From the NCBI GenBank assembly GCA_023431045.1, contig JAEYXZ010000110.1, positions 1-7,809 on the forward strand: DNA of 7,809 nt, written 5' to 3'. Numbering within the stretch: the stretch's first letter is position 1; each line of letters begins with the position of its first letter. The notes under the pieces were generated by a model that saw only the letters and a list, made by a program, of their open reading frames with translations, was not told the origin of the DNA and made no database searches. Position numbers and translations under genes: made by a program. The stretch comes from Bacillota bacterium (GTDB taxonomy: Bacteria; Bacillota_I; Bacilli_A; Acholeplasmatales; Acholeplasmataceae). Shown here piece after piece: positions 1 to 5,511 of the stretch.

Positions 1-468
1 CCATATATGTATACAGATTTAGTAGAAGTCTTTAATTATTTATCATCGAGTGAGTTTTTAACTGGCTTTGGAATTGTTCAAGGGGTTCCTGGTCCAATGT
101 TTGGTTTTAGTTCCTTTGCGGGTGGTATGGCTTATCGTGATGGTGGTGTAGTCCTCCAAACGTTTTCGGCAATTCTTGCTAGTGTTTCTATCTTTTTACC
201 TGGAACATTACTGATATTCTTTGTTTATCCCATTTGGTCTGAAATTAAAAAGATCAATTGGTTTCAAAATGCACTAAAAGGAGTTGGTCCCGTAGCAATA
301 GGACTCATTGTATCAAGTGGTTTTATATTATTAAACTCAATTGGTTATCAGTGGGACTACTTATTAGTGATTGGACTTGTATTCTTAGTTTTATGGTCTA
401 AAAAAATACCTTCCCCAGTCATCGTATTATTAGTTATTCTAGCTGGTTACTTAGTCACAATGATTTAA
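1..468 (+). CDS. chrA: Chromate transporter ChrA, C-terminal half (5' end cut by window edge)
   Basis: This is a membrane protein of the chromate ion transporter (CHR/ChrA) family, which moves chromate or related oxyanions across the cell membrane. The frame is already open at base 1, where codons Pro-Tyr precede the ATG at 7, so that ATG is probably internal. Counting from it, residues 16-40 hold the family hallmark with FLTGFG, VQGVPGPMF and an AGG turn. Residues 63-77 (FLPGTLLIFFVYPIW) are typical of the second of the two homologous halves of full-length ChrA. Hydrophobic segments follow at about 95-110 and 118-150. Full-length ChrA is about 390 residues, so roughly the first 230 lie outside the window, unless this is the second member of a split short-ChrA pair. 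The gene ends in TAA 17 bases before a terminator. The family call is firm. The true substrate is uncertain, because many ChrA homologues have not been tested for chromate. Confidence 0.88.
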   Translation, partial: PYMYTDLVEVFNYLSSSEFLTGFGIVQGVPGPMFGFSSFAGGMAYRDGGVVLQTFSAILASVSIFLPGTLLIFFVYPIWSEIKKINWFQNALKGVGPVAIGLIVSSGFILLNSIGYQWDYLLVIGLVFLVLWSKKIPSPVIVLLVILAGYLVTMI

Positions 469-485
469 TGTAGTAATAAAAAAGT

Positions 486-510
486 AAAACTCTGGGTTGA
501 CCAGAGTTTT
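486..510. terminator. Bidirectional intrinsic terminator between chrA and hsp20
   Basis: A perfect 10-bp stem, AAAACTCTGG (486-495) pairing with CCAGAGTTTT (501-510), encloses a five-base loop. On + it runs into a T-rich tract after the chrA stop. On - it is followed by TTTTACTTTTTT and begins at the base immediately after the hsp20 stop codon. It should therefore end both convergent transcripts. Confidence 0.9.
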
Positions 511-918
511 TTATTTAAGTTCGAGATATTTTTTTGAAGTGAGTTGTTTTGTTTCTTTAGGGATATCGAGTTTTAGAATACCGTCAACAAATTCACCGTG
601 CAGATCATCTAATTTAACTTGACCAACATAGAAGCTTCGTTTGATCATACCATAGTATCTTTCACGATGAAGGAATTTACCATCTTTTTCGTCTTTTTCA
701 TCAGACTGTCTTTCGGCTTCGATGGTTAAATAACCATCATCAATACTTACTTTGACATCCTCCTTCTTGAATCCTGGCATTTCAACGTGTAATTGATAGC
801 TGTGATCGGTTTCTTTGATATCAGTTCTCATGAGGTTACCATTTTGTGTTAATGGTAATTTGAATTCATCAAAAAGGCTATCAAAAATATCTCGATCTCG
901 TTTCCATAAACTTAACAT
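511..918 (-). CDS. hsp20: Small heat-shock protein, Hsp20 / alpha-crystallin family
   Basis: This is an ATP-independent holdase chaperone that binds unfolding proteins in the cytoplasm and forms oligomers. The 135-residue product has the usual small-Hsp layout: a short N-terminal arm (1-29, starting MLSLWKRDRDIFDSLFDEF), an alpha-crystallin domain (about 30-120) and a short tail. Domain landmarks are EMPGFKKEDVKVSIDDG (46-62), LTIEAER (64-70) and GILKLDIPK (113-121). The tail carries LEL (132-134), which fits the I-x-I/V motif used for oligomer contacts. The ATG at 918 is chosen because AAAGGAGGA sits 6 bases upstream. The same frame is open to an ATG at 996, but that extension would translate through the promoter and operator. 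Control is probably by heat through HrcA, given the CIRCE-like repeat over the promoter. The gene is monocistronic and convergent with chrA. Confidence 0.95.
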   Translation of the reverse strand: MLSLWKRDRDIFDSLFDEFKLPLTQNGNLMRTDIKETDHSYQLHVEMPGFKKEDVKVSIDDGYLTIEAERQSDEKDEKDGKFLHRERYYGMIKRSFYVGQVKLDDLHGEFVDGILKLDIPKETKQLTSKKYLELK

Positions 919-924
919 AATGTC

Positions 925-933
925 TCCTCCTTT
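925..933 (-). promoter_or_regulatory. Ribosome binding site of hsp20 (decides the start)
   Basis: Read on -, AAAGGAGGA lies 6 bases before the ATG at 918. It is a near-perfect match to the anti-Shine-Dalgarno sequence and fixes the 135-residue product over the longer frame that begins at 996. Confidence 0.9.
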
Positions 934-943
934 AAGTTTATTT

Positions 944-961
944 GAATAAGTTTTCTTATTC
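944..961 (-). other. Stem-loop at the 5' end of the hsp20 leader
   Basis: On -, GAATAAG / AAAA / CTTATTC forms a perfect 7-bp stem with a four-base loop. The predicted transcription start, 6-7 bases after the -10 box, falls at about 961, so the mRNA would begin with this hairpin. The Shine-Dalgarno sequence lies outside it, 10 bases further on. The seen part is the repeat. A role such as mRNA stabilisation or temperature response is inference. Confidence 0.6.
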
Positions 962-967
962 ATATAT

Positions 968-996
968 ATTATAACTCGAATTATTGGCAGTGTCAA
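968..996 (-). promoter_or_regulatory. Sigma-A promoter of hsp20
   Basis: On -, a consensus -35 box TTGACA (996-991) and a consensus -10 box TATAAT (973-968) are separated by exactly 17 bases (990-974). This is the best promoter in the window. Its strength fits a gene that needs tight repression, and the -35 box lies inside the CIRCE-like operator. Confidence 0.92.
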
Positions 997-1010
997 TACT
1001 AGAGTGCCAA
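984..1010. promoter_or_regulatory. CIRCE-like operator (HrcA binding site)
   Basis: The CIRCE consensus is TTAGCACTC-N9-GAGTGCTAA. On -, the site reads TTGGCACTC (8 of 9 matching), then nine bases, then CACTGCCAA (6 of 9), so the 9-9-9 geometry is exact. The arms also pair with each other over TTGGCA/TGCCAA and partly beyond. It overlaps the hsp20 -35 box, where bound HrcA would block RNA polymerase. The repressor gene is not in this window, so HrcA control is inferred from motif and gene type. Confidence 0.78.
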
Positions 1011-1042
1011 TTATTGATATAAAATAACAATTTTGTTAAATA

Positions 1043-1051
1043 TGTTATGAT
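1043..1051 (+). promoter_or_regulatory. Probable extended -10 promoter of the RluA-family gene
   Basis: TGTTATGAT combines a TG-N extension with TATGAT (5 of 6 to TATAAT). No good -35 box lies 17 bases upstream, which extended -10 promoters can tolerate. The start would be near 1058, giving a leader of about 20 bases. A competing reading is TTGTTA (1033-1038) with TATCAT (1057-1062), but this would place the start almost on the ribosome binding site. Confidence 0.45.
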
Positions 1052-1078
1052 ATTAATATCATAGTATATGGAGTTTAT

Positions 1079-1918
1079 ATGAATTCAATTGACTTAAATA
1101 TCCCGAAATCTTTTCTAAATCAAAATATCAGATCATTTTTAAATGATTTTCATGTTGGTAAAAAGACCATTTATCAATATTCATCCAATCATTGTTTATT
1201 GATTAATGGAGTCGCTGTTAATTCTGAATATGTGATTAAAGAAAATGATCATTTATCCATCAAACTCATTCCTGAGGACAACTTTTATGATGCAGATACC
1301 CCAATTGAGATGATTTATGAAGATCAAGATATTGTCATTGTAAAAAAACCAGCTGGAATTCTTGTTCACACGGATGGCGTTAATTATGATTCACTTTCTG
1401 ATCGAGTAAATACATATTATCAAAAAAAAGGTTATCATCATTCGGTATTACCAGTTCATCGTATTGATGTTGAAACAAGCGGTATGATTGTTTTTGCAAA
1501 ACACTTTATCTCACTTGCTGACCTTTCATATCAGTTTGAAAACCGACTTGTCGAAAAAACCTATCTTGCGATTGTAGAAGGCGAACTCGTAAAACAAAGA
1601 GGAACGATTAAGAAACCGATTATTAATGAGAAGGGAACCAATCGAATGATGATTGGCTATAAAGGAGATCCAGCAATCAGTCATTATAAAGTATTAAAGA
1701 CAAATGGAATCCAGACACTTGTAGAAATCAAGATTGAAACAGGTAAAACCCATCAAATAAGAGTACATATGACATCAATTGGTCATCCAGTTGTCGGTGA
1801 TGTCCTCTATGGAGATGGTAGAGATTCATTGAAATTACATTTTAAGAAGATTTCATTTAACCATCCAATCAGCAAAAAAAGACTTGAATTTGAAACCCCT
1901 GAAACATTTAGTTTGTAA
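1079..1918 (+). CDS. RluA-family 23S rRNA pseudouridine synthase
   Basis: The product is predicted to isomerise specific uridines to pseudouridine in structured RNA, most likely 23S rRNA, in the cytoplasm. It has 279 residues, a usual size for this family. Residues 1-65 resemble a degenerate S4 RNA-binding domain (LLINGVAVN at 40-48). The catalytic core follows: IVIVKKPAGILVH (85-97), the RluA signature HRIDVETSG (127-135) with catalytic Asp130, and the late motif TGKTHQIRVH (221-230) leading to GHPVVGDVLYG (235-245). The start is supported by GGAG 5 bases before ATG 1079. The gene is divergent from hsp20, and no clear terminator separates it from the phosphate transporter gene 86 bases on. 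Bacillota carry several RluA paralogues (YlyB-, YjbO- and YhcT-like), and I cannot tell which uridine this one modifies. The family call is firm. Confidence 0.92.
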   Translation: MNSIDLNIPKSFLNQNIRSFLNDFHVGKKTIYQYSSNHCLLINGVAVNSEYVIKENDHLSIKLIPEDNFYDADTPIEMIYEDQDIVIVKKPAGILVHTDGVNYDSLSDRVNTYYQKKGYHHSVLPVHRIDVETSGMIVFAKHFISLADLSYQFENRLVEKTYLAIVEGELVKQRGTIKKPIINEKGTNRMMIGYKGDPAISHYKVLKTNGIQTLVEIKIETGKTHQIRVHMTSIGHPVVGDVLYGDGRDSLKLHFKKISFNHPISKKRLEFETPETFSL

Positions 1919-1956
1919 ATATTACAGTAAAGCGTGTAAAACTATAACAATTTATG

Positions 1957-1962
1957 TATAAT
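1957..1962 (+). promoter_or_regulatory. Probable -10 box for the Na/Pi cotransporter gene
   Basis: A consensus TATAAT lies 42 bases before the start codon. The hexamer 17 bases upstream, GTGTAA (1934-1939), matches the -35 consensus at only 3 of 6 positions. The promoter is therefore plausible but weak, or activator-dependent. Confidence 0.5.
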
Positions 1963-2004
1963 AAGTTTCGGTAAGTCAAATCATGCTCAACATAGGAGTC
2001 AATT

Positions 2005-3687
2005 ATGGTCATTATAACAAGCATTATTGGATTATTAACTGGGTTAGCCATCTTTATGGTCGGAATTCACCAGATGAGTTCTGGTTTGGAGAAACTTTCA
2101 TCACGAAAGATGCAACAAGGGCTAGCCAAAATTCCAAATAATCGATTCGTCAGTTTCGGTTTTGGTGCCTTTATTACTACCATCATGCAGTCGTCTACCT
2201 TAGTTACTGTGATGACTCTCTCTTTTATTAACGCTAACTTACTAACCTTATTTCAAGGTATTGGTATTGTATTAGGTGCAAATATTGGCACGACACTAAC
2301 CGGTGTTATGACATCAATCGGTGCATTTGATTTTGCAATCTATTTCTCATTAACAATTTTTATTGGAGTTGTTATGGAAATGGTTTCTGATCGGCCAATG
2401 GTCAAAAAGATTGGTCAAATCTTAATTGGATTTGGATTGATATTCGTTGGGTTAGCCTCAACAAAAGCAGCTTTCCAAGTTCCGGAAATCAAAACCATGA
2501 TTCAAGAAATGATTCAAGTTGCAACAAGCACGCCTGTTTATCCTTTAATTTTAGCAATTCTTGGAATCATCATCACTGCTTTAGTTCATAGTTCATCACT
2601 TATTATCAGTTTGGCGATATTACTTGTTGGTGGTAGTGTTATACCACTTAATGCAGCAATATTTATCGTTTTGGGTGCTGAAATTGGAACGACAATTACC
2701 GGTTTAATCGCTTCATTATCAGCCAATTCTAATGCGAAAAGATTAGCTGTCGTACAGTTTATCTTTAATGTTGTTGGTTCAAGCTTATTCTTAACATTAA
2801 TGTGGGTATTTAGTGGCCCAGCATTTGACTTACTTGCAAAATTACCTGTTGAGTTTAGTGTCAGTATTTTCCAAATTGTCTTTAACGTATCAACTGCACT
2901 AGTTGCTGTGATCTTCATGAAATCACTTGAGAAGATGAGCTATAAACTGATTAAAGATAAAAATGGTCATCAAGGGGACTTATCGATGTGGTATGCGGAT
3001 GAAAAACTCTTATCAACACCATCATTTGCTTTAACCGCACTTCAAAAAGAAATAGATCGAATGTTCATCTTAACGAAAGAAAATTTAGCATTTGCTTTTG
3101 AGGATTTACTTGCATATAAACTCGAACATAAGTCCAATGTCCTTAAAAACGAAGATATCATTGACTATTTAAATAATAATATTGCACTTTATCTAGTTAA
3201 ATTATCGAGTGAACACATGGGATATCATGATGAACTTGAAATTGGTAAGATGTATCATGTTATCAATGACTTAGAAAGAATTGCTGACCATGCCTATAAC
3301 TTTGTTAAGATTACTGAAGAAATGGTTGAAGATCATCACATATTCTCAAATCCTGCGCATGAAGAATTAAAAGAGATGTCGCAAAAAGTGATGCATATGT
3401 ATGATCTTGCAATCGATATCTTCATGAAAGATGATGTTTCACGATTAGACGAACTATCAATTAGTGAGTATATTATTGATAAGATGAAAGCTAATTTTGA
3501 AAATAATCACGTCACACGATTAAGAACCGGTGAATGTCAAATAGAACATTCAAGATTCTTTTATGATTTAACATCCCAACTCGAACGTATTGGTGATCAC
3601 TTAATTAATGTTGGTTACTCGATTGTTAACGTCGTTGGTGACCAGAATGATAAAGAAATCGTAACTGAGAAAAAACAAAAAGCCTAG
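2005..3687 (+). CDS. Na+/Pi cotransporter family protein with C-terminal PhoU-like domain
   Basis: This is an inner-membrane sodium-coupled phosphate transporter of the NptA / PF02690 type; related bacterial proteins such as YjbB have been linked to phosphate export. The 560-residue product has about eight to nine hydrophobic segments in residues 1-305, arranged as two inverted repeats. Each repeat has a QSS-type motif followed by a glycine-rich motif: MQSST (61-65) with GANIGTT (91-97), and HSSS (195-198) with GAEIGTT (224-230). A cytoplasmic helical tail (about 340-545) is PhoU-like, with two metal-site type motifs, NDLERIADHAYN (421-432) and QLERIGDHLINV (525-536). This fusion is common in the family and suggests phosphate-responsive control of transport. 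AGGAG lies 6 bases before ATG 2005. The stop codon lies inside the following terminator stem. The family call is firm, while transport direction is not visible from sequence. Confidence 0.93.
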   Translation: MVIITSIIGLLTGLAIFMVGIHQMSSGLEKLSSRKMQQGLAKIPNNRFVSFGFGAFITTIMQSSTLVTVMTLSFINANLLTLFQGIGIVLGANIGTTLTGVMTSIGAFDFAIYFSLTIFIGVVMEMVSDRPMVKKIGQILIGFGLIFVGLASTKAAFQVPEIKTMIQEMIQVATSTPVYPLILAILGIIITALVHSSSLIISLAILLVGGSVIPLNAAIFIVLGAEIGTTITGLIASLSANSNAKRLAVVQFIFNVVGSSLFLTLMWVFSGPAFDLLAKLPVEFSVSIFQIVFNVSTALVAVIFMKSLEKMSYKLIKDKNGHQGDLSMWYADEKLLSTPSFALTALQKEIDRMFILTKENLAFAFEDLLAYKLEHKSNVLKNEDIIDYLNNNIALYLVKLSSEHMGYHDELEIGKMYHVINDLERIADHAYNFVKITEEMVEDHHIFSNPAHEELKEMSQKVMHMYDLAIDIFMKDDVSRLDELSISEYIIDKMKANFENNHVTRLRTGECQIEHSRFFYDLTSQLERIGDHLINVGYSIVNVVGDQNDKEIVTEKKQKA

Positions 3688-3700
3688 TGATAGGCTTTTT
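3677..3700. terminator. Bidirectional intrinsic terminator between the Na/Pi gene and rluF
   Basis: A perfect 10-bp stem, AAAAAGCCTA (3677-3686) pairing with TAGGCTTTTT (3691-3700), encloses loop GTGA. The TAG stop of the + gene (3685-3687) spans the end of the left arm and the loop. On -, the stem starts at the base right after the rluF stop codon and runs into TTTTTGTTTTTT. Both convergent transcripts can use it. Confidence 0.92.
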
Positions 3701-4486
3701 TCATGATTGGATTGCTTCGTTTAATTTAATCAGTTCATCCTTAGTTAAATAACGCCAATACCCTTCAGGAAGATGATCGAGCTTGATATGCATAATTCTC
3801 ACCCGCTTAAGCGTTTTTACGACGTAACCTAAAGAGTCACACATACGTCGAATCTGACGGTTTAAACCTTGATTTAAGACGATATTAAACGTATGTGAGT
3901 CTACCTTTTTGATTTTAGATGGTAAGGTCTTTTGAGTCTGATGCGTAACTGGGTTGTAAATTTCAACCCCTTGACTCATTTTTTGTAGAAAATCATCTTT
4001 GATGGCAGGTTCAACAGTGACGATATATTCTTTATCATGTCCATATTCGGCACGTAATATTTTATTGACGATATCACCATCATTGGTGAGTAGGATCAAT
4101 CCGCTTGAATTACGATCCAAACGACCAATCGGAAAGATCTGTTCGGGGTAATTCATAAAGGTAATCATATTGTCAGTAATTGCTGTATCGGTCGTTGATA
4201 CGATACCGGTTGGTTTATGGAGTGCAATATAAACTTTTTGTTGAACGGGTTCAATGACTTTTTGATCTAGTGTGACAATATCTCCAGGAAATACTTTAGA
4301 TCCTAGGGTTGCAGTAACACCATTGATCTTGACACGACCAACTTCGATTGCTCGATCGCCTTCACGGCGTGATAAAGCACCTGATTCAGAAAGATACTTA
4401 TTCAATCGAATCGATGATTTCTCATCGTGATTGATGAGATTCGTTTCACTTTTTTTAATATACTTATAATGTTGTGCAAATTTCAT
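3701..4486 (-). CDS. rluF: RluF-like 23S rRNA pseudouridine synthase (RsuA/RluB/E/F family)
   Basis: The product is predicted to make pseudouridine in 23S rRNA; E. coli RluF targets U2604. With the start at 4486 it has 261 residues. An S4 RNA-binding domain starts near residue 26 (IRLNKYLSESG, then SRREGDRAIEVGRVKING). The catalytic domain follows, with KPTGIVSTTD, the signature GRLDRNSSGLILLTN with catalytic Asp in GRLD, the long stretch NKILRAEYGHDKEYIVTV, and QGLNRQIRRMC near the end. These match my memory of E. coli RluF closely, including KPxGIVSTT and NKILRA. ATG 4486 is preferred because GAGG lies 6 bases upstream. The frame continues to a TTG at 4537 and an in-frame ATG at 4519, but neither has a ribosome binding site. 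About 25 residues precede the S4 domain, more than in E. coli. The gene ends in TGA, which supports standard code use. Confidence 0.92.
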   Translation of the reverse strand: MKFAQHYKYIKKSETNLINHDEKSSIRLNKYLSESGALSRREGDRAIEVGRVKINGVTATLGSKVFPGDIVTLDQKVIEPVQQKVYIALHKPTGIVSTTDTAITDNMITFMNYPEQIFPIGRLDRNSSGLILLTNDGDIVNKILRAEYGHDKEYIVTVEPAIKDDFLQKMSQGVEIYNPVTHQTQKTLPSKIKKVDSHTFNIVLNQGLNRQIRRMCDSLGYVVKTLKRVRIMHIKLDHLPEGYWRYLTKDELIKLNEAIQS

Positions 4487-4492
4487 TTTAGA

Positions 4493-4496
4493 CCTC
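4493..4496 (-). promoter_or_regulatory. Ribosome binding site of rluF (decides the start)
   Basis: Read on -, GAGG stands 6 bases before ATG 4486. The upstream in-frame alternatives at 4519 (ATG) and 4537 (TTG) have no purine-rich box at a workable distance. Confidence 0.7.
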
Positions 4497-4502
4497 AAAT
4501 CT

Positions 4503-4530
4503 ATTTTACTAGGAATCATCAAAATGTCTA
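4503..4530 (-). promoter_or_regulatory. Possible promoter of rluF
   Basis: On -, TAGACA (4530-4525, 5 of 6) and TAAAAT (4508-4503, 5 of 6) are spaced by 16 bases. The predicted start, near 4496, would leave a leader of only about 10 bases, beginning at the Shine-Dalgarno box. The boxes look good, but the geometry relative to the gene is tight. Confidence 0.4.
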
Positions 4531-4536
4531 TAGACA
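4525..4536. promoter_or_regulatory. 12-bp palindrome at the centre of the rluF/satP divergent region
   Basis: TGTCTA/TAGACA is a perfect palindrome. Each half, read outward, serves as a candidate -35 box for the promoter on that side. It could be simply two abutting -35 boxes, or an operator for a dimeric regulator that would affect both genes. Confidence 0.5.
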
Positions 4537-4559
4537 AAACATTTCTTTTAAGATATTAT
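4531..4559 (+). promoter_or_regulatory. Probable promoter of satP
   Basis: TAGACA (4531-4536, 5 of 6) and TATTAT (4554-4559, 5 of 6) are separated by an optimal 17 bases. The start would be near 4566, giving a leader of about 28 bases with the ribosome binding site inside it. Confidence 0.65.
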
Positions 4560-4580
4560 GGATAATGTACGTCTAAAAAA

Positions 4581-4584
4581 GGAG
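4581..4584 (+). promoter_or_regulatory. Ribosome binding site of satP (decides the start)
   Basis: GGAG, within AAAAAAGGAGA, lies 9 bases before ATG 4594. The same frame has an earlier ATG at 4558, but that codon overlaps the predicted -10 box and has no ribosome binding site. Confidence 0.8.
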
Positions 4585-4593
4585 ACATTATCT

Positions 4594-5139
4594 ATGAATA
4601 AATTAGGAAATCCAGGACCACTTGGTTTACTGGGGTTTGGTATGACAACAATCTTGTTGAATCTACATAATGCGGGGCTTATACCGCTTTCTATCGTGAT
4701 TATTGCGATGGGAGTTGCACTTGGTGGTTTTGCACAAATTATTGCGGGAATTTTAGAGTTTAAAAATGGAAATACATTTGGTGGTACAGCATACACCGCT
4801 TATGGTTTCTTTTGGTTATCTTTAGTCATTATTTGGACTGAAGGTGCAAATTATGGTGGTATTGATTTGACATCAATGGGATATTATTTATTACTGTGGG
4901 GAATCTTTACGTTATTTATGTTTATAGGGTCATTAAAACATAATCGTTTAACACAAGCTATTTTCTTTTCACTAACTGTTTTATTTATCTTATTGGCGGT
5001 AGCTGATTTCACTGCAATTGGTTGGATTAAAGTGATCGCTGGCATCGTAGGTATTATTTGTGGTATGCTAGCAATGTATAGTGCAGTTGCTCAAATTGTT
5101 AATCTAGAACATAAGAAAGAAATTTTACCAATTAAATAA
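4594..5139 (+). CDS. satP: Acetate uptake transporter, GPR1/FUN34/YaaH (SatP) family
   Basis: This is a small cytoplasmic-membrane transporter for acetate and related short carboxylates such as succinate. In the family it works as a proton symporter or channel-like hexamer. The 181-residue product is typical in length and has six hydrophobic segments. The family signature appears near the N-terminus as NPGPLGLLGFGMTT (6-19). GGFAQIIAGILEF (44-56), GNTFGGTAYTAYG (59-71) and FFWLS (72-76) then complete the conserved core. The last segments span about 98-113, 120-140 and 145-168, followed by a short charged tail. The start at 4594 leaves the signature at the usual place. The TfoX-domain gene follows after 37 bases with no terminator between, so the two are probably co-transcribed. 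Family assignment is firm. Acetate as the real substrate, and uptake rather than efflux, are inferred from relatives. Confidence 0.92.
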   Translation: MNKLGNPGPLGLLGFGMTTILLNLHNAGLIPLSIVIIAMGVALGGFAQIIAGILEFKNGNTFGGTAYTAYGFFWLSLVIIWTEGANYGGIDLTSMGYYLLLWGIFTLFMFIGSLKHNRLTQAIFFSLTVLFILLAVADFTAIGWIKVIAGIVGIICGMLAMYSAVAQIVNLEHKKEILPIK

Positions 5140-5176
5140 CTGCATAACATCAATCTATAAAAGAGGGTGACAGTTT

Positions 5177-5491
5177 ATGTCAACATCATTTGATTATATT
5201 CAGTATATTGAATCAAGATTACCTCAAAATTATTATATTCGATCAAAGAAGATGTTTGGAGAGTACATGGTTTTCATCGATGAAAAACCTGCTTTATTGG
5301 TATGCGACAATACCGTTTATGTGAAACAAATTGATGCCTTAAGTGAACTTCTAAATCAGGCTGAAAAAGGTTTTCCATATCAGGGAGCTAAAGAACACTA
5401 TATTCTTGATATAGATGACATGAAACTTGTATCTGATGTCATTGAAGCATTACTACCGCATTTAAAAGTTAGAGTAAAAAAGTCTAAATAA
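5177..5491 (+). CDS. TfoX/Sxy N-terminal domain family protein
   Basis: This is a 104-residue soluble protein consisting only of a TfoX N-terminal domain. The recognisable core is KKMFGEYMVFIDEKPALL (24-41, with the family's R/K-MFG-x-Y/G turn), then VCDNTVYVKQID (42-53) and a late FPYQGAKEHYILD segment (66-78). The C-terminal domain of full-length Sxy/TfoX competence regulators (about 210 residues) is absent. Single-domain members are widespread in bacteria and mostly of unknown function, so a role in competence should not be assumed. The ribosome binding site GAGGGTGA ends 6 bases before the ATG. It lies 37 bases after satP in the same direction, probably in the same transcript. Nothing in the sequence shows a functional link to acetate transport. 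Confidence 0.85.
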   Translation: MSTSFDYIQYIESRLPQNYYIRSKKMFGEYMVFIDEKPALLVCDNTVYVKQIDALSELLNQAEKGFPYQGAKEHYILDIDDMKLVSDVIEALLPHLKVRVKKSK

Positions 5492-5511
5492 TTACACAAT
5501 AAAAATCAATT

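Noticed and set aside
7..9. ATG at 7 as the real start of the ChrA gene
   Set aside because: The frame is open to the window edge, and the protein begins in the middle of the second ChrA half, so the 5' end is simply outside the window.
919..996. N-terminal extension of hsp20 to an ATG at 996
   Set aside because: It would translate through the consensus promoter and the CIRCE-like site, has no ribosome binding site, and adds residues not seen in small heat-shock proteins. ATG 918 has a near-perfect Shine-Dalgarno.
2586..2918. Open frame of 110 codons on - inside the Na/Pi gene
   Set aside because: It lies opposite a well-supported membrane-protein gene, has no recognisable domain or ribosome binding site, and is explained by the base composition of the other strand.
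4487..4537. rluF starts at TTG 4537 or ATG 4519
   Set aside because: Neither has a ribosome binding site, and both would overlap the candidate promoter and palindrome. ATG 4486 has GAGG at 6 bases.
4558..4593. satP start at ATG 4558
   Set aside because: This codon overlaps the likely -10 box and lacks a Shine-Dalgarno, while ATG 4594 has GGAG and leaves the family signature at its usual position.
4548..4796. Open frame of 82 codons on - across the start of satP
   Set aside because: It is antisense to the conserved satP N-terminus and promoter, with no family resemblance.
5177..5491. TfoX-domain protein as a competence regulator
   Set aside because: Only the N-terminal domain is present and no competence genes are nearby. 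Single-domain members have no established competence role.
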